A stretch of 64,000 bases of DNA, taken from NCBI RefSeq assembly GCF_036884655.1, contig NC_088342.1:9419501-9483500 (forward strand), in the 5' to 3' direction. This document shows positions 48,246 to 58,330 of the stretch, piece by piece. Numbering within the stretch: position 1 is the first letter of the stretch; the number at the start of each line of letters is the position of its first letter. This stretch comes from Musa acuminata AAA Group (lineage: Eukaryota; Streptophyta; Magnoliopsida; Zingiberales; Musaceae). The position numbers and the translations under genes are program-made. The notes beneath the pieces were generated by a model. The model saw only the letters and a program-made list of their open reading frames with translations, was not told the origin of the DNA and made no database searches.

Positions 48246-50110
48246 GTTTATACTTCATTTGGGCTCCCTGAGCTTAAAAACATCTGATTATTGCTGCAAA
48301 CAGAACCAGAGGAAATGTTGTGTAAGGTTAACCAATTTCATCTTATCACAAAATTGGAACTGTTGTCTTCCAAGGCCCGTTCCCCGTTGAGGTTGTTTAT
48401 GAAGGCTGTCAAATGCTTTAAGCCAAAGATTTAGCTCTTGTAAAGGCTGATAATCTTGTACTGTGCATGCTCCTTCCACAATTTATGGTAAGACCTTTTT
48501 GTGAGTTGAGGTTAGCATTCTGAAGAATACTTACAAATGTTGGCATGTGTTTTCCAAATTGAGGTTAGCATTCTGAGGATCCATGCAGCTGACCTAGAGT
48601 GTTGGGATGAGGGGGGTTGTTGTTCTGGTTTGGCTACCTGAAAAAGAAGCCTTGGGTCATTAACAGCCCTATGGTTGGGATTCATTCTTTTGGTTTTTCT
48701 GGCTTAGCAAGATGCTACATTTAAAAGAAGCCTTTTAGGTCATGTATTGCTCTATTGGCAATGATAACTGATTGCTTATAATTCTGCCTCTCTGTTGATT
48801 ACTAGCTCTACATTAACACTGTATCTTTGCTTCTATGGAGTTCATAACCAAATGTGTTGCTGCACTTGCATAGTGACATGTGCACTGCTCGTTCATGGTT
48901 CACAATTTGTTGCTTGTGATCTTTTATTAGTGCAAACATGCATCTTGTACTATCTGGAACATACATGTATATTCAGCTCCTCTCACTGTTTTTTTTGCTT
49001 TGTGTAACATATTGGGAATTATGCAGTAACCATTAAGAGTACCGTACAGCTTGATTTTAGGACAACCCTTCGGTATACATAGCAAAATACATCTGACGAA
49101 GAGAATCTCTGGATTATGGAATGCACAAGTACTGTGGATTTTCTGCTCGCAGAGGCCATCAGTTAAAATGCTTTGCAGATAATCTTTTCTGTTTGTGATT
49201 TTGTTTCTGTTTGTGATTTTGTACATGGTACATATAGGCATATAAGCTTGCTAGTTTGTCAGAATGAAATTATCGTATATCTGCTAATCAATTTAGTAGT
49301 TATGTTGTAATGCTTTCATAAGCAAAACTGTTTGCTATTGTGCATTTGAAACCTATTGATGCTGATTATGTTTTGTTTATATATGCCATATTACATATCT
49401 CTTTGTTCTGCTTCTGGTTGTGATAAAAACTCAAAATTTGACCCAAGTCTGTCAACTGTAGCAATTTGTTGCATCTTAAGGATTGCCTTAAATGAACCAT
49501 TACCATGGAAATATATGATGATGGGATGCAATTATACATTTGCATTTTAAGTTCTTGTTGTCTCATAGTCTTGAGGGCGCAGAAAAAAAGAAGCAATAGT
49601 AAATCTTTGTTAGTCTATTCAGGGTTGACTTGTGGTGGAATAGTTGAATGTCGTAGATGGAATTATCTGACAACTGCAGTTAGTTAGAAACTTTTTGTGC
49701 TGATGAATAGTTTCCAAAAAAATTTCAAATTGAATACATCTGCTTTCCGTGTTTTTTATCTGACTTGCCTTGTTGTTTGGCAGAGTGGTTCAAGTGAAGC
49801 AAAGCGAAGCGTCGAATGCACTGGACGTCTCTTCTGAGCCTGATCGGATGTTATAATCGTTGTACAAGTGGTATGCCGGAGTTGTATAGCCGTCGTGTCG
49901 ATCCACTGGTCTTTCTTCGGCTATAGCTAGGTGATTTACATGTAAACAGTTGATCATACAGCTCTAGTCTAGTCCAAGGGCGTGCGAGTTTGGGGTTTGA
50001 TGCCCCGTAGCAGCTGCATTCAACAACATGCCGCCGTCTTTTTCTTTTTTTATTGAATGCATAGACTTATTTGATCAATGCAATATATTTCGGGTTCTTT
50101 GATCGACATC
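48246..50110 (+). other. Formin 3' UTR, possibly spliced
   Basis: The 3' region runs to an AT-rich, polyadenylation-like segment near 50050-50100. A plausible 3' UTR intron has donor TTATG|GTAAGA (GT at 48488) and acceptor TTTGGCAG (AG at 49783). If real, it places an exon more than 50 nt downstream of the stop, a layout that can trigger nonsense-mediated decay. This is inferred from splice signals alone. Confidence 0.4.
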
Positions 50111-50514
50111 TTGCTTTTCTGTGGGGGCAAATTAGTAACTTCAAAGGTATGCGCATTGTGTTTTTTTATAGCTCCTCATTTGCTATGTGATCTGACTCTA
50201 AAAAAGCCTCCGGCAATATTCTCAGCATCATGATTTCCACAGATTAGGAGGCTTGACAGCAACTGCTCTTTGCACTTCGCCCTAGTATGTATGTTCGATG
50301 CCACGAGGGTTGCCTTTCTCTCGTGGGACGTATCGCGTGGGGCGTTTCTTTACGTCGACGGGCGCAATCTCTAACGACAGATGATGGACGGTCCCGATTT
50401 ACCCTGACGACTACAGTGTAGGCTTTACATGATGGCCTCCACAACTTGTTGCGTTTATCTACGACTTTCGCCTGCTGGCCTAAACCAGAAAAGAGAGAGG
50501 GAAGAGACTTCGCC
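50111..50514. other. Upstream region of the WAK-type gene
   Basis: About 400 bp between the presumed formin transcript end and the next start codon. It should hold the promoter of the following gene; no distinct element is visible. Confidence 0.5.
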
Positions 50515-51582
50515 ATGGATCCTCGTCATCCTTCTTACCTAAACCTCCTCCTCTTTCTCCACGTTATCGTCTTCTTCCCATCCCTCACCAGCTGCACCTG
50601 CTCCAACAAGTGCGGCTCCATCGATGTCCTTTACCCCTTCGGCACCGGCTACGGCTGCGGCTCCCCCCACTTCTACCCCTCCGTCACCTGCACCCCAGGC
50701 GGCAACGACGACGATAACAGCGCCGGTGACAGCGACCACGACGACAAGGAGCAGCTCGTTCTGGCCACCCACACCGGCAGGTACCCCATCACCTCCATCT
50801 CCTACTCCGCCTCCACCCTCACCATCGCCCCTCCCCTCATGTCCACCTGCTCCTCCATGCACCCCTCCGCCCCCAACATTGGCCTCGACTGGTCCGCTCC
50901 CTTCCAGCTCGACTCCTCCGTCTTCGTCCTCCTCGCCTGCCCCGCCCCCACCTCCTCCCTGGCCAGCCACGGCAACCTCATCTGCGACGCCGCCTCCGGC
51001 CCCCGCCTCTGCGGCGCGCTCCTCGAGTGCCCCGCCGTGGCCTCCCTCGGCCTGCCGCTCTTCGCGCCCACCAACACCTGCTGCGTCTACTCCCCGGCCA
51101 GTCTAGGCCCCAAGGGCGACCTCGACCTCCAGGGCCTCGGGTGCGCCGCCTACGCGTCGGTGGCGTCGCTGGGGCCGACGCCCATGGACCCGAGCACCTG
51201 GGACTACGGCGTCGCTCTCAAGTACGGGGAGGCGGAGATCGAGGTGGACGGGTTGGCTGAGGCGTGCGCGGCGTGCGAGCGGAGCGACGGGGTGTGCGGC
51301 TACGAACCGCCGAAGAACTACTTCGTCTGCGTCTGCAAGAGCGGGGTAAACAGCAGCACCGACTGCTACGGTCAGAACGAGGACCTGAAGGACTTCTGGC
51401 GATCCACAGGGAATGCTTCGATCACTGGCCATGGTAACTTTCTTGCACACAGAGAACAGTTGCAACAATGAGTTTATTCTACTGCACTAGTTGATCTGCT
51501 TCCTCCTTTTTTTCTTCTTTTTCCAGTGATGCTTGTTTGGAAGCTGATGCTGCTCTTGGGATGCTGGTGGTTGGTGCTGTAG
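50515..51582 (+). CDS. Wall-associated-kinase-type galacturonan-binding protein, no kinase, hydrophobic tail
   Basis: Two exons, 50515-51433 and 51527-51582, with donor CATG|GTAACT and acceptor TTTCCAG, give 324 aa. A hydrophobic signal peptide (about 1-27) is followed by a GUB_WAK-type domain with C-x3-C-G-x5-YPFG and GCGSPHF (about 28-60), and a second Cys-rich motif, CxxCxxSxGxCGx7FxCxC (about 270-295), typical of the WAK-associated C-terminal domain. The short second exon encodes 18 hydrophobic residues (VMLVWKLMLLLGCWWLVL), suggesting a membrane or GPI anchor. Without that exon the frame runs into the intron and stops at 51471 with no anchor. Related receptor kinases sense pectin in the wall; this protein has no kinase domain. 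The Met at 50515 is preferred over 50446 because it starts directly before the signal. Ligand unknown. Confidence 0.83.
51434..51526 (+). other. Intron of the WAK-type gene
   Basis: A 93-bp intron with a long T/C-rich stretch before the acceptor. The splice is inferred; it restores a family-typical hydrophobic C terminus. Confidence 0.7.
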
Positions 51583-51890
51583 AAAAGGAACGTGTGCATG
51601 GTTCTGCTTTATCTCGTCTGGCTTTTCTTCTGCTTTAAAGGTTCTTTGCGATGAGATGGAGATGCTTTTTGATGGAAAGCAAAGCTTTTGGACTGGAGAA
51701 GCCATTGCTTTTTGTAAATGATTTCCTTCGAAGGAAGGAGAATGTTATCATGCTGCATGATTGCCACTGTGAATGATCAACTCGGTTTGGATTCTTTGTA
51801 ACAAGCTGTAATCTACGGAAGCTTGATTTGTGATTTCTATCAGGTGCAACTCCATTGACATTAGTCAACAATAAATGAATTTTGTTATCT
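51583..51890 (+). other. 3' flank of the WAK-type gene
   Basis: Likely 3' UTR, T-rich, with AATAAATGAA near 51870 as a candidate polyadenylation signal. The repeat block begins just after. Confidence 0.5.
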
Positions 51891-51929
51891 CATTAGGCCT
51901 CGATACGTGACCTTCGGGTGTGTAGGTCG

Positions 51930-52200
51930 GTAATCATGGGGTCAGTTTCCGATCTCGATGGCTTGACACTAGCGAAAGGGGAGGGTCAGATTTCCCGACC
52001 TCCCTAGCTCAGTGAAGACCACAGGCGCAGAGCATGAGTGCTATTCACGGTGATCCATCATCGACCTGCCCCTCATGTCGTCGAGAGACCCACCTCGACC
52101 GAAGGGGGGGGTCATGTTTCTTGACTTTCCTAGCTCGTTTAGGACTACAAACAAGATGTACGAGTGTTGCTAGCGACGGTCTATTGCCGACCTTCCTCTC
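51930..52200. repeat. Two-copy GC-rich tandem repeat (~115-130 bp)
   Basis: Two segments share 'ggtca(g/t)(a/g)ttt(c/t)(c/t)cgac(c/t)t(c/t)cctagctc' followed by 'gagtg(c/t)t' and 'gacct'. They grade into the array that begins at 52205. Related pieces recur at 54400-54560, on the other side of the solo-LTR insertion. Confidence 0.6.
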
Positions 52201-52204
52201 TTCT

Positions 52205-54370
52205 TTTGCTCGTCGTTGAGGCATGCTATGAGAGAAGCCGAGGCGAGCTGCAGGTGATGCAGAGGTGAGCTCCTCCTCTGCTCATCCCCAAGGGACCCAT
52301 GTCGAGCAACAGATCTACAATGTGGATGCTACGAAGACCCCTCGCTGACTTGTCCCTCTTATTTTGCATATCGTCGAGGCAAGCTATGAGAGGAGCCAAG
52401 ATAGGCTACAAGTAGCATGCGGGTGGGCTCCTCCTCTGCTCGTTCTCAAGGGGCCCACATTGGGCAATAAATCCACAGCAGGGATGCTATGAAGCCCCCC
52501 GTCACCGACCTACCTCTCTTCCTCTACTCACCATCGAGGCGGGCTATGAGAGGAGCTCAAGTAGGTTGCAAGCGATGCTCCTTTTCCTCTTCTCATCCTC
52601 AAGGGACCCATTGTTGGGAAATCTAGATAGACCATCACATGCGCGACGGAAGAATAGAAAAATAAAATCTCAAATTTTCTAAAAAAAAATAGGTTTCGTC
52701 ATTATGCGAAGATTGATACGCAAAAAATAAAATGCAAAACTGAAAAATCACGCGTGTCAAGATAGATTTATTACCTAAAAAGATCGTATAACCTTCTCAA
52801 ATCCCATATATGTAAGAATGGATGAAGGAGGCCAATTGTCCTCCTCTCTAGCGGTAATCCATATGGTAGATATGACAAAAACACTCATCAAATCGCTACA
52901 TGAACTTCCTCTCAACGCGCACCACGCGATCAAGAAGGGGTCGGACCTTCTTGTCATCCACATGCCCTAAATTGAGATTGTTAGCTGAGGAGAAAGAGGG
53001 AGGAGAATAGGAGGTGACAGCCAAAAAGGGGATGACATATGCCCCTTTGGTTTCCTCCTATTTATAGAGGTCTTTATCAACTTAACCCTAATCGATCATG
53101 CTATATTGAGTACTAGATCTCCATCTAATAACTCAAGCATCTTAGATTAATAGATCTCTACCCAATAATCTCTTATTGGCTCTTATTTGATCTTATCCAT
53201 AAGATTCAATAATTCAGGGGTTTACTGAAAATCCAATAAGATAGGGATTTCATTAGATATCTCATATCCGAACCTCTATTAGTTGCAACACCTACCGTAT
53301 GTGTGTGACCCTCTAGGCTAAATATCGAGCTGGCCATGAGTCATACCTATCAGAACTTCTTCTGACTTAGTGAATTACTATCTCCATAATCATTCACTCG
53401 AGTCATCGACTATGGACGTACTAGGCCACTATGCCATAGTCCTCAAACGATACAAGAGAATCCAATCCATTATATTTGTTTATCCTTAGTTATTGTGCAT
53501 CTATACTCCCTCATCCATCTAATATCTCAGAAATCGTATACTCGGCATGGTACTGTCAAACTCATATGGAATCTACTCAAGTCCGATTCTAATCGGATTC
53601 TCCTAGAGAATTCTTTCTCTCTCAATTCAAATAACCCTAACTAGGGATTTGCTTGAGTAAGAACACATAAGATATTTTTCTTATGTCACCGAGAGTGGGT
53701 GATCATCTATTGACACTCAATTGCTCTCATAAGGTTGGCTATCACTCCTGATGATCAGTTATGCTAGATTTGGAACCTCCAGACTTATAAATCCAGAATC
53801 AAAGAGTGGAGTACTTATACAGGATATCCTTGGTATCTCAAGTCTAAGAACCAAATACACAATTGAGACTGCGAAACCATTGTTTGACAATGAGGTATCA
53901 TTAACCGTCCAGTATTTCATGAGCAGATCAATCAGTGAACTCATTTTCTAATAAGCACCTGTGTTGTATCCCTAATGTCTCCACATGAGTAGCTACGAGA
54001 CCAACCGCCTCCATCATATATATGGGTATACAGCACACCAGTCTGTCCGATTATCTCGATGTTTATTTCGAGTAATCTACGACCGGGATTATTTGGAGTT
54101 TATGTTCAAATGTGAATCAATCTCATTATCATGATCTCATCACGATCTGATTCTTATTGCATATATTTATGGATATCATAATATATGCAATATCTAATAT
54201 AAATATTATGTAGCATGTCACACATACCATCACTCACGTGATTGGCTTACATGGCACATATGACTAACACCTATATCGGGCAATGGGTCCACAGCAGGGA
54301 TGCTGTGAAGCCCCTTATCACCACCCTACCTCTCTTCCCCTGTTCGTTATTGAGGCAAGCTATGAGCTAG
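52205..54370. repeat. ~158-bp tandem array split by an LTR insertion
   Basis: Copies aligned at 'gaggc(a/g)(t/a/g)gctatgag' start at 52218, 52376, 52536 and 54352. The first two steps are 158 and 160 bp, and the last becomes about 153 bp once the inserted 1658 bp and its 5-bp duplication are removed. Shared features are 'gctcctcctctgctc', 'caagggaccca' and 'ggatgct(a/g)(c/t)gaag'. It is not coding in any frame I can defend. Confidence 0.75.
52612..54269. mobile_element. Solo-LTR-like insertion, 1658 bp
   Basis: The insert starts TGTTGGGAAA and ends ACTAACA, so it has TGTT...AACA termini. It is flanked by CCCAT (52607-52611) and CCTAT (54270-54274), a 5-bp duplication with one change. It has no coding frame, PBS or polypurine tract and interrupts one unit of the tandem array, which continues on the far side. 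A solo LTR left by recombination between two LTRs is the simplest reading; Copia or gypsy origin is undecided. Confidence 0.7.
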
Positions 54371-54593
54371 AGGTAGCACAGAAGTGGTATCCTCTATTTG
54401 TTGTAGAGGAGGGGATCCAGTTTCCTGACCTCCACGCCTTGGGCTATAGGTGGTGTCAAGGCAATCTCCTCTGTTCATTGTGGAGGAGGGGGTCATGTTT
54501 TCAGACATAGCAATAGTCCATCATCGACCTGCTACTCATATTATCAAGAGACCCACCTTGAGTAGAGGGGCTCGTTTCTACTCAAGTGTCAAC

Positions 54594-54596
<3 letters not shown>

Positions 54597-54639
<43 letters not shown>
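54597..54639. repeat. (TC)n microsatellite
   Basis: About 21 TC units between the two tandem arrays. Confidence 0.95.
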
Positions 54640-54644
<5 letters not shown>

Positions 54645-54739
54645 GCTTCCAAGTTAATGGGCTATATTGGGTAGTGGCCTATCCACCTCGAGTAAAAGAG
54701 TTGTCAGTGCTCTACCTCCTTGCTTCAAACATTCTTTCT

Positions 54740-55240
54740 CTTGTGTCTCTCATCGTGATGGGTTTACTCTTATGCGGGTTGGGTTTTTCCAATATGTGCT
54801 TTGGACACATCTTATTTTGTGCCTCCCGCTATAGTATGTTTCTTCTTATTAGGGTCAAGTTTTTCTGACTTATGCAACTCAAGCACATTTTATCTTGTGC
54901 CTCCCGCTTTAGTAGGTTCCTTATTATGTGGGTTGGGATTTCCCAACTCATACGCCTCGAACACATTTTATCTTATGCCTCTTGTATGACTGATTTATTA
55001 TTAGGCAGGTCGGGTTTTCTTGACTCACATGCCTCGAGCATATTTTATCTTTTGTCTCTCGCCATGGTGAGTTTCTTATTATATAGGTTCGATTTTTTCG
55101 ATTTATATATCTTGGGCATATTTTGTCTTATGCTTCCCATCGTGGTGGATTTTTTATTATGTTGGTTGGGTTTTCCTAACTCAAGCACCTCAAGCATAAT
55201 ATGTCTTGTGCCTCCTACTGTAATGGATTTCTTTTATGTT
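54740..55240 (+). repeat. 78-bp tandem array, six copies
   Basis: Units aligned at 't(g/a)tgcctcccg' start at 54818, 54896, 54974, 55051, 55129 and 55207: steps of 78, 78, 77, 78 and 78 bp, with a partial copy before. Since 78 is 26 codons, plus-strand frames carry a 26-residue repeat (for example the frame 54872-55300), hydrophobic and without recognisable function. The conserved blocks are 'ttcttattatg(t/c)gggt(t/c)gggtttt' and 'gc(g)cctcgagcacatttt'. Confidence 0.85.
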
Positions 55241-55374
55241 TTTTATGATTTTCACACATTGGTCACTTTTATACTTGTAGAGATGCCTCTTTGTCTTTGA
55301 CTTATAGTATCACTATTACATCATGACCCTTCTTGACAACGTACATGATGTTGATTCCATCATTTATTAGTAGT

Positions 55375-55615
55375 TTGTTATGATTGATAATCTCTACGAG
55401 GAGGTGGAGGGGCTAAAGAAGAAATGGGAAGGCTCAACGCTTGTCATTAAGGTAAAGACTCGAGTAGTCGAGCTGATGAGACAACTAGAAGAGGCAAAGC
55501 AACATATCATCGAGAGCTAGGTTTAATGAGGCAATACAAACTTGAGCTCCTCGAGCAAGTTGTGAGGCTTAGGGAGGAGACAATTCTTATCTTGTCTCGT
55601 GAGGTGTTGGTTTTT
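55375..55615 (+). pseudogene. Broken coiled-coil frame, possibly an antisense retrotransposon ORF
   Basis: The plus strand reads IDNLYEEVEGLKKKWEG, then VELMRQLEEAKQHIIES and a stop. In a shifted frame it continues ELGLMRQYKLELLEQVVRLREE. The heptad-like pattern suggests a coiled coil broken by at least one frameshift. It sits downstream of the minus-strand protease remnant and on the opposite strand, the position where Tat-lineage Ty3/gypsy elements can carry an extra antisense ORF. That link is inference. Confidence 0.4.
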
Positions 55616-56227
55616 ACTGAGTCATCGAGTCTGCCTACTTGACTTTGTCTTTATGTCTTTTCCTTACTACATCATCGGGCTTATCCTCTTGACCAGTCTC
55701 TATCTCGGTAGGTCAAGGTCTTATTTTAGATGTAGAGGCCCGACCATGTTGGTGTAGTCTTTTTAAATAGTGAAACTTTCTTTTCTCAACTTACAACACC
55801 TATACCCTGAAAATATATATATTTTTTTATAACTAGCGCCAAAGACATAATATATCAAGGCTTGATGTTTGGGACATTATAACCCTGAACTAAAAACCAA
55901 AGAATGTCTCAGCGATAGAACCTCTTTAAGTTTGCGATGTGCCATGTCATTATCGACACCACTCATTTTGTTGTCCTAAGGTGATAGATTTTGATTTAGA
56001 CGACCTTAATAACTCGATATGGACATTTCTAATTTGACACTAGCTTACCCCAGATTTAGTTGGGCCATTGACTTCAGCTTTCCGAAGCACTAGGTCTAGT
56101 CTAGGGGTGCTTCAATCAATGACTACATTGACTCAATACGTGGGACAAACTTAGCAGAGTCTCGAGGGTCTATGGGTGGTGCCTTAGGTTGGGCTTTCTT
56201 TGGTAGAGAGACCATTGTCAAGAAGCA

Positions 56228-56413
56228 CTAGCGTGACTCCCTTAGGTTGCTTCTTAGCTCTCCAATCCCGGTTCTCGTTAAGAACTTTGTCACTATATGG
56301 TAGCTCGACACTACCATCCTTAATCTGTTCAGTATGGGTCGACCTATAATCATATTGTATGCTAATGAGATATTTACCACTATGAATTTAGCCGGTATTC
56401 TCTCCGAATACAA
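56228..56413 (-). pseudogene. Ty3/gypsy protease-region remnant
   Basis: A 61-codon minus-strand frame includes LAYNMIIGRPILNRLRMVVS followed by YHIVTKFLT, which matches the segment after the retroviral-type protease in non-chromovirus Ty3/gypsy polyproteins (LAYNxILGRPxLNxLxAVxSTYHxxxKFPT). The flanking frame is broken on both sides. Confidence 0.75.
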
Positions 56414-57119
56414 TGTATAGGTTCATGATCCCGAGAGATGAGATAGAGTCTCACCAGTGAACCCTGTTAGCAAAGACGTTAGAAAGAGGTTAGAAGGGTA
56501 AGGTAGTTAGTTAAAGATTATCATGATCCTTTTCAATGATAACTCGGATATAAGCCTTATGACCTAAGGAGTTATCTCCCCTTGAGATAGGTCCACTAAT
56601 AAGAATGTTAATCTATCTCTCTACTAACCTTTGAGATCAAGGTGAGAGTTCTCGATGCTTTCGATGGACAGTCGAGGTGTCCCTAATATATGAGTTCTTC
56701 AATCTACTCTTTCAAGTGGCGACAATCTTCCATGTCATTATCATAATCCCAGTGAAACCGATAATGTTTAGACTTTTCACCATTGGGGTCTTCATTGGGT
56801 GAGGGTCTTTCAAGAGTCTATTCTCTTTTATTTACAAAAAGCTACAGTTTTAGCCATATTTAGGGAGGTCAACTCATACCTTGGGCGAGGTAACTCGGGT
56901 TGTTTATAAATCCTTTGCCATGGTGGTCTCGGGGTTGAGGCTTATTATGACCACTCCTGCTTTGGCCTTTTGCATGACTTCTCACGCTTGCTCAAGACTA
57001 TTGTTTTGGCGATAATGTATTAGTTGACGCTTTAAAGTGACTCTTGTATAATTGCTAGTGGTCTCTCTATCAACAACCAAAAGAGGCAAGAGGGTTTTAG
57101 CCCTATTATGAAAGTTTCT

Positions 57120-57480
57120 ATTATAAGTAATGAATAGGAATCTAGCATGTCTTGAATCTCAATTGTAAACCAAACGACGAAGTCTGTGAGCGTTTCTTCC
57201 TCCCTTTATTTGAGTCCGAGGAGCGTTGCCACTAATGGTTGTAGGCATATGTTTCTAAGGAAGTGAAGTTTACAGGTAAGGAAAAAGAAATGATGGAAAG
57301 CGACTTTAAGTACGTATACTATTCTTGTGCTAGGCCTCTTAATATGGTTAAGAAAGCATGATATATCAGAGCATCCGAAGTATCATATAATGACATTTAA
57401 GCATGAAAAATTATAATGTGCTATATTAGGTCGACACTACCATCGAATACCCCTAACGATAGGAGGCAAAATTTCACCGG
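57120..57480 (-). pseudogene. Ty3/gypsy gag remnant
   Basis: The minus strand contains MSLYDTSDALIYHAFLTIL, then an RGLAQE-stop-Y segment and YLKSLSIISF. This resembles the retrotrans-gag pattern M-x-L-Y-G-T-S-D-A-L-x-C-x-x-F-x-x-T-L-x-G-x-A-x-x-W-Y. The Trp position is a stop and several frame changes follow. Order and strand agree with the protease remnant at 56.3 kb. Confidence 0.65.
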
Positions 57481-58109
57481 AATCGATTTCTCTTAGATTT
57501 TCTAGGTGAATGGTGATTGATCAAAGGTGTCGTTGACCAACACTTCCCTTTTTGATTGTTGGAACTCTCATCGCAACTCCTTTAAGTGTCGGTCCATCTA
57601 CCTAGTTAGATCCGTAGGGAATCATTCATCAAATATGTCAATTAAATTTAAGTAGGGTAGAGTGGTGGTGTAATCCGCTGAATACTATGATTGAGGGACA
57701 AAGTACCCTCTCGATCGGTGGTTCGACGGGTCTCGAGAGCTCCTAGGATATCGACACCACTTTATGTGAGAAAACTTTGATGGGTGTCAGTGCTAATGGT
57801 GGTTGTGCCAGTGACCATGATTAAGCTAGTGGTGTTGCATATTGGCCTATATTATGCCCGTTATTGTTTACAATTACTGGGTGAGATTTAAAAATACATC
57901 GGTTGAGACGAGTATGTGGCTTAGGGTCATCATTAGGGGTGAGAGGCCCAAGTTATTGAATAGACGACAGTATCGCATTAATGTCCACATTAAAGTAGAG
58001 GCACCAATATGCGAAATGGGTGGTTACTACCCCTTTTGAGTGAAAGTACTGTAAGTCAGGAGCAAATCCTTTTTACCTGATATTCCTGTAATATCATGTC
58101 CTTCTTTTA

Positions 58110-58330
58110 TCATCAAAATGATAAGAGAAGTCATTGACGTCTTAGTTAACTCGACATAGTCCGACCCTATATGCTTAGGGTTGTTTGAGGTGTATATGAG
58201 GTAAAAATATCAAGCTCCCAATGTGTCACTTACATAAAGACCGAGGTTGAAAGAGATTTTTCGACTTGATCCCTCCGACGTTAGTAATCCTAGGTATATG
58301 AGTATGAACATAAGTAGTCAAAAAAATGTA
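58110..58330. repeat. LTR-like dispersed repeat, copy A
   Basis: The segment shares with 62925-63215 the ordered blocks 'ttgacgt(c/t)tt', 'ct(c)aacatggtc'-like, 'atatcaagctc', 'cttacataaagaccgaggt' and 'ttttcgacttgatcc'. Its position upstream of the gag remnant suits an LTR or leader of the decayed element. Confidence 0.6.

Larger units (their letters stand above)
55700..58080 (-). mobile_element. Decayed Ty3/gypsy element body (Tat-like)
   Basis: The block contains the gag (57.1-57.5 kb) and protease (56.2-56.4 kb) remnants in proper minus-strand order. No reverse transcriptase, RNase H or integrase was recognised; the expected 3 kb of pol would not fit before the tandem arrays, so most of pol is deleted. 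The LTR-like sequence at 58.1-58.4 kb is at the right place for the 5' side. Confidence 0.6.

Noticed and set aside
50539..51106. Long overlapping frames on both strands, one Gly/Val-rich and one Pro/Ser-rich
   Set aside because: They are shadows of the GC-rich WAK-type exon, which alone has a signal peptide and conserved cysteines.
52205..55240. CRISPR-like or gene-cluster interpretation of regular repeats
   Set aside because: Repeats are 78 and 158 bp, contiguous and without spacers, in a plant nuclear context next to retrotransposon remains.
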